Source of the DNA: Crotophaga sulcirostris
Taxonomy: Eukaryota > Chordata > Aves > Cuculiformes > Crotophagidae
Reading direction: 5' to 3'
Assembly: GCA_013397455.1 (NCBI GenBank)
Contig: VYZB01000024.1
Coordinates: 3,066,726-3,130,725, forward strand
DNA: 64,000 nucleotides
This document shows positions 1-13,412 of the stretch, one piece after another. A model generated the notes under the pieces. It was given only the letters and a program-made list of their open reading frames with translations, was not told where the DNA came from and searched no databases. The translations under genes were made by a program, and so were the position numbers. Positions within the stretch are counted from its first letter, which is position 1. Every line of letters begins with the position of its first letter.

Positions 1-3000
1 CTTTTTCCTCTGGTTTTTGTGCTTGGTTTTGTGTTGTTTTTTTGGTTTTTTTTTGTGCTGTGTGGCTGTGGCTCTTAATTTGGAATTGTTGACTCTCCTC
101 TTGTCCTGCCCATCGCTAGGGACATACAGTATGCATACCGTATAATTGGGAAGCGGTTCATGAAGCTGCCACGTCTGTAGGGCTGCAGCACACAAAAGGA
201 GGCGGAGGTAACAGGAATACCTTCTACTTGACAAACTTGGAAATTCTGGTGCCACATCAGCAGGAGCATATCCCAGCACTGCAGAAGTGAAACACGCACC
301 ACAGAAGTAATTCAAGGCACAAAGCTCTTCCCAAATGCCTTCGAATTTCTGCTCTTCTGCTCCTCACATCTCATGCACTTCAAACCGCATTGTTTAAAAC
401 AAAGCACCTAATTCCGTTTAGGAAAATAGGACTTACCACCTCTGTATCCAAAATCCTTGCAATTCCCTTCTATGTGGATTAGGAAAGAACTGAGGCACAG
501 AGAGACAGGGTGTATCTACACAGTGTAGTACAATGCCATGTACAAATGCCTGAGCTAATTTGGGAGTCAAAGTGTAACAGACACAGCCACCCAATGTTGC
601 TTCTACCCTAATGTGGAGTAACTCAGGTTCCTATGGCTTCTGGTTCTAAAATTAATTCAGGCATATCTTGATGATGTTGCAGCTCCCATGTTGACATAAA
701 TGTTAGCTAGCTTTGGTATTACTGTGCTCACATTCTAAATACTCATCGTATATGAAAGCTCAGTCTTTTCTATCTAAAGGTTTGGTGAGGGACTTTGAGA
801 TACCTTACCTGAGTTTGGGCCCATTGGGTTGGTTTTTAGAGAAGTATGACAAAAACCCTTCATCCAGGCACAATTCAGCACTGCATTAGCAAGGCCAGCC
901 AGTGTTTCAGCCAGTCCACAGTGACTGCCTGTATGGATGCCCTCTCTTTAGGGATAACAGCACAAACCTGGGCACCCAATGGGTTTGGTCAGCCTCTAAA
1001 AGTACCAAAGCAGGGAAATTAGAGAAAACCTCTTCTTCATGTGCCTTTTTGTACCCATCTAACTGTATGGCTGGAGTTAAATTGCTGCTCTAATGTGGGG
1101 TAACTATGCTGATAAACACCTGTAGTTTAGATTATTTGGTACATAGTTAAATCCCTATAATATTTCTTCTTACACACCTTCTGTTTGAACTGCACATAGT
1201 TTGGCCAAATGCTAACCATTAGGGCTAATATTAGGGCAGTTGTGTGCCTGCCTCAGAAGCCTTTCTGCAAGAGTTTAATTAAAAATGTTCAATCATTCCT
1301 TAGAGCCCAGCATGCCATTTCTGAGCTCCCATATAGCATTTTGATGCAGGTGCTCTCAGAAAAGTAAAGAGTGGGTGTTCCCTCAGCCTTAGCTCTCTCT
1401 CAGACACAATGGGTTTGAGGACAGAAGAGTCTGCTGAAATGCCCACTCTAAAAACCATCAGAGCTGGCATCATGTGCTGATTATCAAGAATTATTAAGAT
1501 CCATACTTGGTCTGAGATGTCAAAATATGCAGAAAAGAACAGGCACATACAGAGACCTGAAACTGATCCTGAAAACTTATGCTAGGAACAATAAGGAGAA
1601 GCAAATACAAGAATTCAGAGAAAAATGAAAGAAATAACTGACGTATGGGAATAGTCATCTTTTATGTAGACAGATACAAGTTGATATGGATGTTTAAATG
1701 TGAACATTAAAGAATATTTTTCAAATATTTTGGAAAATTTCAAAGATATCAGAAAGACAACAGCACAGATGAGTGTGGGATCATCTCAAAAATAAACACA
1801 ATCATGGACTTTTCTCAGCTGGTTACTGATGTTCAGTCATCTCTTTTGCCTATCCTCAGTGCCCTATTAAATCACCTGAACATAAGATCATGGTGTGGGG
1901 AACAGAGACAGTATCCCATTTTCCATAATGGAGAGGACTGAATAATTTACACATTATTTACTACATAAATTCTGTGATTGTGTGAAATCCAAAATGAAAT
2001 GTGTGCACAAATCCCTCTGATGTCTAATCACCCTGTACAGGCATCTCTCCGTATGTGCTGAACCTTGATAGGAACTTTATACCTGTACCTCTAATGTCTA
2101 TTTTACGGTAAAAATCAAAGTGGCATGAAGTGGCTGAGATGTCATGGCAGGATGGCAGCTGGTTGTCATCCGACTCTGTTACATTAATACCCCTCCTCTG
2201 AGAGAGAACTGCAGGACTTAGATGCCAAGCTGGAGGAAGTATTTATTTTTCTCTAACAACATCTGGCTCTTTAATGAACTCCACAGGTGGCTATGTTGGT
2301 GGTTTCTAGTCTCTTATGTGGTTAAAACTCTGTGTGGATAGCTTAAAAAGCCCATCATGTCAATGACTGGTTCATTCAGCCTGAACTATTTTCGTTGGAC
2401 TTAGTGATACTGTGGGATATGTATAACCTCACGAAAGACTCTCCTGAAGTAGGTGCTTAAAAGCATCTACAGTTCAGACCGGAAAAAGAGAGGGTATGTT
2501 TGTGTACATAAAGTTTAGCACAGGCAAGCTAGCGTCTGACCAGTCTTTCTAAAACAGTTTACCTGGATTATAGCATTTTTGTCCTTAATAAGGAGATAAA
2601 ACATATTATACACTTACATTCAAATAATATTTTAAGGTTACAGAGTCAAGGACCCAAATATGAAACACTAAAAGAATTAAAACTGTCCATGGGGAAAATG
2701 TTCAGAGTCAAACAAACTGGTAAAAGTATACTTTATTCTTTTCTTAACAGAAATGCTTTTGGATACAGTAGGTCTTTGTAAAATTTATTTGTAATTTACC
2801 TGACAAATCCAGAAAGTAATTCATTACATTCATTCTGAAGAATACAGACCAGACGCTGTACAGGCTTCCCAGGTAAACATCATCATCTGGATTTTCCTTA
2901 CACTTTAGTTCTTGATTGTGTGACTTTAGTATAATTCCTTATCTTATATTTTGCTGTATTTTATGTATTATTAAATGCTCTGATTAAAGCTTCCACACTT

Positions 3001-4204
3001 TATACACAGGATTTTCATGCATTTTTATCTATTATAAACCAGACAGCATGTAAAACATAAAAATATTTGACTGGCTTTCTGACAAGAAGAAACCATTTGT
3101 CTTTAAAAAAGGAGAAATTTCCAGCTCAACAGTAATCACGAATTCACACACTGAAGTTTGTCTGCCTTTACATCCATTTACGTCACCTGCTCCCGAGCAT
3201 CCATACTATAAACCTCTTCCAGATATTATTTCTGTAACAATCCAAGAATGTCAGGAAATCAGATTTCACATTATACAGATATCTGATTTTCAGCTTGATG
3301 AAGTTGGAAACTAAACTAATGGTTTGACAATATAGCAGCGTTCCTAATTACTTTAGAGCTGGTTTGTATAAAGTACAGTGCAGTCTACAAATGCAACAAA
3401 TATTTTAATATTTTACTCAATCACATTGTAAATATTTATCACAGGCCCTTGTAACATGAGTCATAGATAGACCTGTGTTTTATAAATTTAATAAAATTAC
3501 AGTATCATAGATATTTCACCATCATATGCCTAAATCACTAAGTACTTTGCCTAACGGAGGGACAGATGCTGGGATGAGATGCACAGAGGATGAATGCATC
3601 TATGGGTCCTGCTCAATACAGTGAGTATCACCTGGCCTAACAAGGGTTTGGAAGCAGATATTATGCTGGAGCATGCCTCCAGCAGCAGGTGGTCTGATTC
3701 TAGCCTCCTCCTTTGAAGGCTGACTTTTTTGCTACAAGGAGCCTGTGGTCATTCCAATGAATCCCATGGACTTGAAAATCCAGTCCCTTAGAGCTACCAA
3801 TGAGTTACTTCATCAGTTCAAAGAGGGCAACTATCGAATACCATATTTATTTAGAGGCAAAAATGCTGGATCCTTGTCTTGAAAAAGGTTCAGAATCTCT
3901 CTGGAGAGTGGAGGATATACAAAGTGGTATACATCTTACTTGAGATGACTGTAATGTGACATACAGTCCTAATACAATGCATACTGTCTTTTTGGATAAA
4001 AGTTTGTACAGGGAGTTTATCACCTGGTGAATTCAGTAGATGAATTCTAAAACATAACCCCAAAATGTCTTCTGTCAGATCCATAGGGTTTAATTTCTCT
4101 GCCATATACCAGATCTGTGCTGCATTCTGTTTGCAGGAGAAGGGGAAAGCATTTTCAAAACAAAGGGCTTGACCAGGTATAAAAGCCTTCTAGATCTGAA
4201 ACAC
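1..4204. other. Intergenic, no gene seen
   Basis: AT-rich flank far upstream of COL1A2. The first 70 bases are T/G-rich low-complexity sequence. Open frames are short (at most about 80 codons), in both strands, without codon bias or recognisable domains, and I see no splice-consistent exon series. I recognise no repeat family here, although old diverged repeats would be missed by eye. Confidence 0.6.
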
Positions 4205-5305
4205 TATCACAGTATCGCAGTATTACAAGGTTGGAAAGGACCTTTGAGATCATCGAGTCCAACCTGTAACCCAACACTAACAACAACTCATAATCTAAAC
4301 CAAGTGCCTCATCCAATCTCCTCTTAAACATCTCCAGGGACGGCAACTCCACCACCTCCCTGTCCTCTAGTTCTGTCACTGGTAACCTGAGAGAAGAGAC
4401 CAACCCCTGCCTGACTACAACCTCCTTTTAGGTAGTTGTAGAGAGCAATAAGGTCTCCCCTGAGCCTCCTCTTTTTCAGGCTAAACAACCCCAGCTTCCT
4501 CAGTGGCTCCTCACAGGGCTTGTGCTCCAGCCCCTTCACCATCTTCATTGCCCTCCTCTGGACACACTGCAGTGTCTTGACATCTTTCTCAAACCGAGGG
4601 GCCCAGAACTGCACACAGTACTCAAGGTGTGGCCTAACCAGGGTCGAGTATAAGGAGATGATAACTTCTCTGGTCCTGCTGGCCACACTATTTCTGATGC
4701 AGGCCAGGATATCATTGGCCTTCTTGGCCATTTGGGCACACTGCTGGCTCATGTTGAGTTTCCTATCTACCAGTACTCCCAAGTCCCTTTCTGCCTGACT
4801 ACTCTCCAGCCACTCCATCCCCAGTCTATAGCTTTGCATGGGGTTATTGTGTCCAAAGTGTAGAACCTGGCATTTGGACTTATTAAACCTCATCCTATTG
4901 GAATCAGCCCATCTCTCCAGTCTGTCCAGGTCCCTCTGTAGGATCCTCCTACCCTCTAACAGATCAACCCTACCTCCCAGCTTTGTATCATCTGCAAACT
5001 TGCTAATGATGGACTCAATCCCCTCATCCAGATCATCAATAAAAATATTAAACAGGATCGTGCCCAACATCGATCCCTGGGGGACACCACTGGTGATGGG
5101 CCACCAACTAGATGAGACACCATTCACCACCACTCTTCGGGCTTGGCCATCCAACCAATTCCTAACCCAGCACAGAGTGCTCCCATCCAAGCCATGGGCT
5201 GCCAGCTTCTCCAGGAGTCTACTGTGGGAGACAGTGTCAAAGGCCTTTCTGAAGTCCAGGTATACCACATCCACAGCCTTCCTGTCGTCCACCAGGCAAA
5301 TCACA
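4205..5305 (-). mobile_element. CR1 LINE, 5'-truncated, with reverse transcriptase region
   Basis: A chicken-repeat-1 (CR1) non-LTR retrotransposon lying antisense. On the + strand it begins with the inverted CR1 tail (repeated CACAGTAT-like octamers, then a TTGGAAAGGACCT stretch) and runs into the reverse transcriptase. The 5' part of the element, including ORF1 and the endonuclease, is absent, as usual for truncated LINE insertions. Compared with the intron-13 copy at 44596-45220, about 93 bases are missing near 4360, between the tail and the C-terminus of the polymerase. This is a recognised bird family, so the call is firm; the exact right edge (about 5305) is estimated from where the similarity to reverse transcriptase stops. 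Confidence 0.9.
4324..5304 (-). pseudogene. CR1 reverse transcriptase fragment (326 codons open)
   Basis: A continuous 326-codon frame inside the CR1 element. It shows the reverse transcriptase motifs in order: YLDF near residues 15-18, SGVPQG at 72-77, and the catalytic FADD box at 103-106, followed by the CR1-type thumb and C-terminal region. The fragment starts within the palm domain, so the N-terminal polymerase motifs and the endonuclease are missing, and it cannot be a functional retrotransposase. The last dozen codons (glycine- and valine-rich) are out of register with the CR1 C-terminus; the true C-terminal frame ([15 protein letters not shown]) reappears in another frame at 4155-4403, a consequence of the local deletion. 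The lack of stop codons suggests a fairly recent insertion, which is inference. Confidence 0.85.
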
Positions 5306-8300
5306 TGATCTATTTCATTAAAAATGGACCTTTTGAAAGCATGCAGCTGAGAAAAGGATTAGACAGCTTCAGCTTCCATGTTTTCCATCTTAGCTAAACA
5401 GGGCTGTTTATTATGGAATCCCATACATTGCAACTCCTTCATGCAAAGTAAAGCAGATTTCAGCAAAAATTCACAGAGCAAGAGTGGGCTGGTTCCTGAA
5501 AGCTTTTATTCTTCCTTAATAAAAGCCAGCAATATAGGCCTGTCTTTTTAAGCATAAAATCTGCTTCAGCCCCTATCAATTCAGACCTGTCTGGCCCAAC
5601 TCCTGGCCATAGTGTCAAGAGCCCAGCTGTCCCCTCAGCACCTCCTCCTCTGGGCACAGTTCCAGTTAGCCCGGGGGAGAGGTCCCTGCACTCTTCTTGC
5701 AGTGCTGGTGCCAGGTCATTACTGGAGCAGGAGCTGCAGGGCTGGGATCTGCTAATTTTCACCTTTGCAAAAAAAAGTGAGCCCTCGACCAGAGACAGAA
5801 TACCCTCAGAGCACTTGAAGGATGGCAGAGTGGTTGCACTTGATCAGCTTTCCTGCAGACATAGGTTGTCTAAGGAGGCCTGAACTTGGCTACAGCTGAT
5901 ACCATAGTTCATTCTTAAGCTGCCACACTAAAATGTTTTTTTCGTGGTTTTTAACTTGGCATTTTTCCCTCTAGTGCAAACTAGTAATAGCAATAATCAA
6001 AGCAGCTTAAATATATTTCTTTCTCTCCCTGTAAGGTAGAAAAGATAGTAGCAGCCTGAGAACGTGCAAAAGAGAATGAAATATTTTTGTGTTTGTTTTT
6101 TTTTAAAAAACAAAAACACTTCAAGAAAGCAAGCTAAACTAAGGCAGACTGCAACATGGACATTCTTTCCATAGGGTTTTGTTTATATATTGAAGCATGT
6201 CTCTCATGCGGTGGCATTCTGTTGGCTAAAATTTCTATGTTAATAAGAAAAGTCTTGCACAAATTCCAGCTCTAACAAGTGGGGCTACGAAATGGATGTT
6301 AGGGGGTCCCACATTTATCTTTCCTTTTCTCAACTGGAGGCTGTACAATGCCATTAATAAGGCAAAATCACTTCTGACTAGGGACCCAAGTGCACAGAGA
6401 AGCATCGTAATTTTTTCTTTCTGTATGGATGGAGATTTGTTTAGAGTGAGTCCTCACCAATGCAGAGGATTCTTTATTCTGGAGTCTTTAGTTTTGCTCT
6501 GAAGGCAGAGCACTTTGGAGGACGTGGAGTGCTCTGGAGGTTCTGAAGTGCACAGTTGATAGAGCTGTATGCAGTTGCCAGCATTGAATTGCACTATCTG
6601 AGGGCCTGTCACTTCAATTTTAGTGGCACACACTTAACTTTTCATGTACACTTTCTCTTGTCATCCAGACACACTGATGCCTTCAGTGATCAGCTGCAGG
6701 CTGGTATAATTCACCCAAGCACCATTTTCTTCAACTTATTTTTCATGTTAGTTTTAGACCAACTAATACCAGCCCGAATGCATGCTGAGAAAACCAATCA
6801 GTAACCTTTTTCACTGTCAAAAAAAATTATTTCTTGCATTTCTGATTTTTTCCTATGATTTCAAAATGGTCTAGTAATTAGCGGGATGACAAGTAGGTGT
6901 AATGACATTCTTCTAAAGTACTTGGCTTCTTTAGGATTTTCTATACTTCTCTCTCAAGTGGGATAGTGAAGTTAAGTGCACAATACACAGGGATATGGTA
7001 ATAGGATGACACAGGTTCCGTAACGAGCAGAAATACAGTGCAGTTGCAAGTGAGAAAACAGTTGCATTGGTTTGGATTTCACCAGAACAAAAAGGATGGC
7101 TTCTTTCCAATGCAGGGTACCACAGGAGTCTTTAGCATGCATGTTCCATTTATAGATCATCAGAAATGCGGTACCTCAGCAAAGATTTTTTTCTTTCTTG
7201 TTATGATCACTTCTATTTAGAGAAACCTCCTCTCTGCCTTAGGCAACTAAAGTGAAATGTGTTGAGATACCACGACATGATAACTCTCCTGGGTTCAAGC
7301 CTGGAACTTCCCACAAACCTGCTACTCTAGCTTCTTTTAATTTTTTTTCCTCCACATTCAAATATATATTTGAAACATTTTAAAGCTCATCTTATGGCAG
7401 TTTCCAGAAAGGTAGGAGTGCATGACTGCAACACAGCAGGCAGAGCCAGGTGCTGGTAATGGGGTCTGTCAAGAGTCAGAGATGCAGCACGCATGGAACA
7501 AGGTCCAATGTCCTTCTGGGTAGTTCAGTCGTAAGTGTTAGAAGACTGGCTAGAGACAAGGTTATATTGTGGGTCCAAAGTCCATGCAAGACGCAAGCTA
7601 CCTACTGCACAGGGCCCAAATCCACCCAGGAGGCAGGGCCAGAAATAGGGCTGGAGAGAGTACACCTACAACATAACTCAAGGAGGGACCAGTGGCGTCA
7701 GACAGAACTGAAATAGGGCTCTGACTCATGGGCCAGAGTGGATGCTCCAGGGTGAGGTTGGTCACCAGTAAGGCCTATTAGGAGCCTCAGAGTCCTGACA
7801 AATACCTTCTTTATGGATGGTATCTTCTGAACTCAGAAGAATAGCATGGTGAATTCTACAATTACATACTTTTTACATTTAAAAGTCATATTCTAGATAT
7901 CTCCAGAGGCATGAGTATAGAGTGCTTCTCCTTAGTTTATCTGCAAACGTCCATTTTCTGATATAATTTCCATCATTGTGATGAACTAGACACTACTACT
8001 ATTGAAGTGTAGTAGGACATTTTTGTTGGGAAGATAACCAATCTCTCTATCTTATTAGCTATCGCTTTGTACAATCCACCAAGAATCAGGATTATAGAAA
8101 TATCTCATCCTTCCAACAATATATGCTCTGCAGTCACCTCTGCAGAAGAGTACATCCTTCAGGTGATCTTTGACATTCAAAGGCATTCCCTTTTCATTTT
8201 GCAATAAACAAGCAGAGACGAATGCCCTTTTCTGATGCAAAAACAGTCTGCAAACCACCAATGACACTGTTACACTCCCGAAAGTACAGGGAGCCAACAC

Positions 8301-11300
8301 AGCTTCTTCACATTCCTGTGATCCACACAGAGATGGGACATACGTGGCAGAATGAGCCCTGTGCTGGTACCCTGCCCAGGAAGTAAATTTCAACTTAAGA
8401 GATCAGTCGGTAACTTCAGAAGCTGGAAATCTTTGTCGTAAGCTTAGTGCTTTGGACATGCCCTGCAGAACTGTTCTGCAATGGTGAGGACAAGTGGAAT
8501 AACGAACAAGTTGACAGATATTTCTCTAAAGATTTTAATATTAAAGCTTCAGAAACTACTGTGGACTCAGTGGAAAATGCAGCTATGGAAATTGTTGCAG
8601 TGGACTCTCTTTCTCCACTTTCATTTCAGACTGTACAAACATCACAGGGGAAAAAATAGGACCTCTGAATCTTTTCACTCCTGCAATTAATGGGTAAATG
8701 CAACAGCATCTCTTCTTAATTCAGAGAGTTCCTTCCTTTTGAAAATAACACAGGAAATCTGGCAGTACATTAATAAACAGGCTAAAATCCCAATCAGGTC
8801 ACAGAGTTAAGGCAAGACAATGTACAGTGATCTAGTCTTGATTTGTAAGTTATCCCATAAAAAAAGAATTAAATTATATCCAAAGGCAGCCATTATTTTA
8901 GCTTTATGGTAACCTATTCTTTGCACAATCAGTGCAACCCCAGCAATCTGTTTATTTCTATTGTGTTTTTTGTTTGATGTTAAGACACAGTTCCTGGGGT
9001 AGGAGGCTGGAAAAGAAAATACAGTCTCTTGCTACAAACTGTTAACAGACTCTTGCTTTGCTTTGCTCACTTTAAGTATTTTGCTTAGTTTGGCCCGTTG
9101 CTCTGTTTTTTCTGGAAACCTCTCATTTTTCTCTTGGTCTGCCTTCCAAAACCACAGTGCACTGAAAAAGAATTTTTACTATGGCGCGTCTCTGCTTCAA
9201 GGAATGCTCACTTTATAGATTCCTATCTACCTGCACCATATATTTTCAGGACTGTATTTATACAAACAAAAAATATGTATCCCACTGTGTTTTTATTTGT
9301 TGAAAAGCAAAGGACAGAAGTTTCAGTTAGTTCACGGGGGACGATCCAGCTGGCGTCCCTAATGGAAATGATTACTGCAGAAACATTTGCAATCACTTAA
9401 GCATGGGCTCCCATGATGCTTAGCAGAAAACGCTGAAAACAATTCAAAATAAATGCAGTGTGATCTAAACAGGGAAGGCGGAAATGAAAGATAATTTGCA
9501 GCAAACAAAGGAGAAGCCTTTCTCACCATTCGGGGTCCATTAACTACAAGATTTTAAAGTTATTTCAGCAACCCTGTTACAAATATATGGAAAATTAACA
9601 TGTGTGGAGCCTATATATATTCTGCAGCTTAGCTACAGTCAACCACATCTGTTTCTGGTTTAAGTTATACCTCTCTCTGGCATGGATTCAAAGAGCAGCA
9701 GTGGAAGTGAGTCTAGGTCTGGGACTTGACTGAAGTAAATGGACGCAGCTCCACTGAGAGAACTGAAGCTAAATCAGCTAATAATGTGGTGCTACATTTC
9801 TAGAGACATGCATTTCTAGTGGTTTCCTCCCTTTCACTCCCCTCTGTGTCTGATCAACTCTTTGGCATAGAAAATGAGACCATACCTTGGCCATAGGCTT
9901 CAGTCCTATAGCTGTATATGAATTAATTTGTAATTCAAAAAAAAGAGAGCTTGAACATCATTATAGTCAGAAAACAGTTCGTGATCCAATCAGATTGTTT
10001 TAATTTTTGCATTTAAGAGTCTTATTTATATATTTATAAGTACATAAGCTGTGAACACCGAGTGATATGTGTGTATATGTGTTTGCACATACATATATGT
10101 GTGTATTATGCATGTGAGAAAAGCATTTCACAAAAATAGCTCAATAAGCAGCAAATACCCTAGGAAGCTTTTTACAGTATTAGAACAAACCACACTTCTC
10201 TCAGTGCTTCACAACAATTTTATTTCATTTATTCTTACAGTATGGTTATAGGACAAGGACCTGCTGCTGTTTGCAGTTGATTCTTGAGGAACTGAAGCAG
10301 AGAGAAATTAAATGTGAGATCCACCAAATCTCTTAAAATTCAAACTAAGCTCTCATTAGACCAAGAAAAAAACTTGCCTAAGTGAACAAGCACTTGAGCA
10401 TCCTTATGTTGCCAGATTTTCTTTAAAGAAATGTAATTTAGGAGCCAGAGACACAGTTACCTCTTACACACTCAGTTGATGCACAAGACTCAGTACATAC
10501 ATTCTTGTTGGGTTTCACACACGTGCATACCTGTGCCTAAATGCCAGATGGGCCCAAATTAAAGAAGTTGCATTAAGATCACCTTGTCTGCCCAACTTGA
10601 ACTAGTATCAGCTCAGTTCAAAGTACAGCAGTCACAGTCTTCACTTAAAAATGCAGGAGTACAGAACTCAAATTGTAATAGGTGATCACCAGCCAAATCC
10701 TGGGTTCTCGTATCTGCTTCAGCATTTGCTCATGTATTTTGCATGCAAGAATAATGCAATAATACTAAAGATACTAAAGTGCCGCTACGTAGAGAGCAGC
10801 TTTGGGCTGGAAATCCCATTGCCATATTGGCTCCAAATTAAAACAGAATGGGATCTGCTTACTTTTAGAAGAGAGGTAAATTTTGGGTCATATCCCTACG
10901 TTCTATATTTCCTACTAGATATCTGTAGTAACATCCATACTAGTAAATATAATGAGCAAGGTTTATTGTATCGACCTGTGTGGAAGAGGCACAATGGAGC
11001 TTATAACTATATGGCTAAGCTCTCTGTCCTTTCCCCATTTTCTCAAAAAAGAGAGATGCCCCTTGCATACTGTCAACGAAGAATAGATCCTGACCTGTAT
11101 TATCTTCAAACTGTGTCTAGCTTTGCCTGGAGGTTGCATTGGTCAAAACCATGAAGAGCCAGGGAGTGTGCTGATAGAGAAAGGATATGGACAATCGTGG
11201 ACCAATGCTCAAGCCCACATCATGGCCTTCTTTAGTTTACACATATAGACAATCTTAGGTTTCTCCATGACCAGGGAGGAAACTTAGGCAGATGTCCAAC

Positions 11301-13315
11301 CTCTGTGAGTGCTAGATATGGCTATGGTCTGAATTGTCACACTAAAGTCCCTTTGTGAATTAACTGAAATGTTATGTCCAAGGCCATGCAGGAAGGGAGG
11401 TCCAGCATCTGTAGCTGGTGCCCCAACTGCTGAACATGTCTTCAAGCAAGATGTGAACTTTGGGTCTGTCAGTCAAATACAGATAGAAGTATCAGGGATG
11501 AAAGGGACTTTGTGAACATCTTCCCAGTCTCCTGAGTCACTCTCCATACAGCCAGGATTGTACAACAGGCCTGTTTACAGCTGTGTGCATGGGAGCTAAA
11601 AATATATATCTAGTGGTTTTAATGCATTTGAGACACTAGAAAAAAGGAGGAAAGCTTTATGTATGCTCCCAGTGAATGAACTCCACAGTAAAGACTTTAT
11701 GCACAATACTCCTACCTTCTCATGTAAAGAATTATAATGTTCCTATTTCAGAGAGGACACAACAGGTTTAAAGGACCAAAGATGCAAGAAACATGGCAGT
11801 TCAACTTTCCAAACTAGATTCATGCATCATCCATCATCTCCAAAGTCATGCTGATAATTTTTTCTGCCCAAATAGCACAGCTCCGTGAGCAAGCATTAAC
11901 TTTGCGACCAATTAGTGCCCTGGTGTGAAAGTAAGCTCTTCCTTAATTTAATTATTTGGGACAGACAGTGTGGAGTGAAGTGAAAGCACACTGCAACTTA
12001 GCCCAGTGGCAGCCGGTTATGACATAGAAGAGCTTCTGGAAGAAGCTACAGTCAGCAATACAAATGAAAAAAAGTGTAGGTTACAGCAGTTCAGGTATTT
12101 GGGGCTGTACAACTATTCAAGAACTCTATATGAATTCAGGAATATGACCCATATCTCACCCTAGTTACAGGACAATTCTTCATCTGCTTGTATTTGTTAC
12201 CTGAACGACTAAACAAAGCAGATTGGGGACTATTTAGACAAATATAACAGGAATTGTTTCTGCTGTAATTCTGCCAGTTTTTGCAGCTAATTTAGGCAAA
12301 TGTGTGAAAGGAGCATTTTCCTAACCCAGATAGGGTGACATTAGCTGAGCAAATGAAGACCTAATGTAACTGAGATTACCACTCCCACAAGTGACCACCC
12401 TAACATGTTCCCTTTACAGTTAAGAACAAAATTCATACTTTCATGCTTTTCATCTCATCCAAAAGTAAGAGTCTAAAGGCAGACGAGTCACATCCTTAGA
12501 TCATGTTTATCTAAAGGGAACTTGTAAGACTACTTCTAATGTAGATAACTATATTGCAGATTTCTAAAGCTGGGCAGTCTGAAGCTCAGGCTTAGTGCTT
12601 GCATTATATTCTTAGCAGGACATATACCACCATCTATATAAAATATAGTCCTATCTAGTACAGTATGTCTTTCTATGAAGATGCAATTCATGTAGACAGC
12701 TAATGGTATAAGGAGTTCAAGAAAATTTTGAAACAGAAGTTGAGCTATACTGTAGGTGCACAGCATAGTCTGAAGGCTTTCTAGATCTATTTTCCAGCAT
12801 CCCTGCTTAATCTGGCATCATATGTATCTCATAGTAAAATCACTGAAGAATAACAGGCTGAAGAGTAGGATAGATATACTACTGAGAGAGCAACTGATGG
12901 GGATTCATATCTGCAATACAATTGGTAATTCCGTTCCAGCACTAGTTATTTTACTTTTTGGCAGTCATATAATTCTGCAGCAAATAATGGATGAGCCAGC
13001 TGCAGCAAATGAGTTCAGGGACTGCCTAGTCCCCAAGCAGTAGGAGCCTAGGCATGAAAGGGTGTTTTTTTCTTACTTCTGTGCTTGCATTTTTACGTTC
13101 ACAGACAACTAAGTTGAAGGTACAAACAGTAAAAATCAGACCTATGGCAACTTGCTTAGGGAACTTTTGGGCAAACTATATGTCTCATTTTAAGTCCAAT
13201 ACAGCATAATGTATTTCATTGGCTGATTTTAGATCTTCTTGGGTTTTGTTTGTTTGCAACTCAATCTCTATAGTTCCATCACTTTTGTGGTGTACTGAAC
13301 GACAGGAATTCCCAA
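5306..13315. other. Intergenic, no gene seen
   Basis: AT-rich unique sequence with scattered homopolymer runs. The longest open frame is 167 codons at 10651-11154 on the + strand; it has no domain I recognise, no signal peptide and no neighbouring exons, so I do not call it a gene. A GC-richer block at about 7440-7740 has the texture of an old interspersed repeat, but I cannot assign it to a family. Confidence 0.55.
10063..10115. repeat. TG/TA-rich imperfect microsatellite
   Basis: A short run of alternating purine-pyrimidine sequence built from TGTG, TATA and CACATA blocks. It is interrupted and looks old. No gene is adjacent. Confidence 0.7.
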
Positions 13316-13412
13316 TATCACAGTATCACAGTATCACAGTATAACCAGGTTGGAAGAGACCTCTGAGATCATCAAGTCCAACCTATAAGCCAACACTAAC
13401 ACCATCTCATAG
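13316..13412 (-). mobile_element. CR1 3'-tail fragment
   Basis: About 95 bp matching the inverted 3' end of CR1. Three and a half TATCACAG-type tail octamers are followed by the TTGGAAGAGACCTCTGAGAT segment and AAGTCCAACC. It closely resembles the first ~100 bases of the copies at 4205 and 44596, and stops at the CATCTCATAGG segment, so only the extreme 3' end inserted or survived. Confidence 0.85.

Noticed and set aside
4520..5308. Plus-strand frames of 92 and 156 codons within the CR1 element
   Set aside because: They are reverse-strand shadows of the LINE reverse transcriptase.
7450..7716. An 88-codon frame in a GC-richer intergenic block
   Set aside because: No recognisable domain. The texture suggests an old interspersed repeat, but I could not name a family, so it is not listed as a feature.
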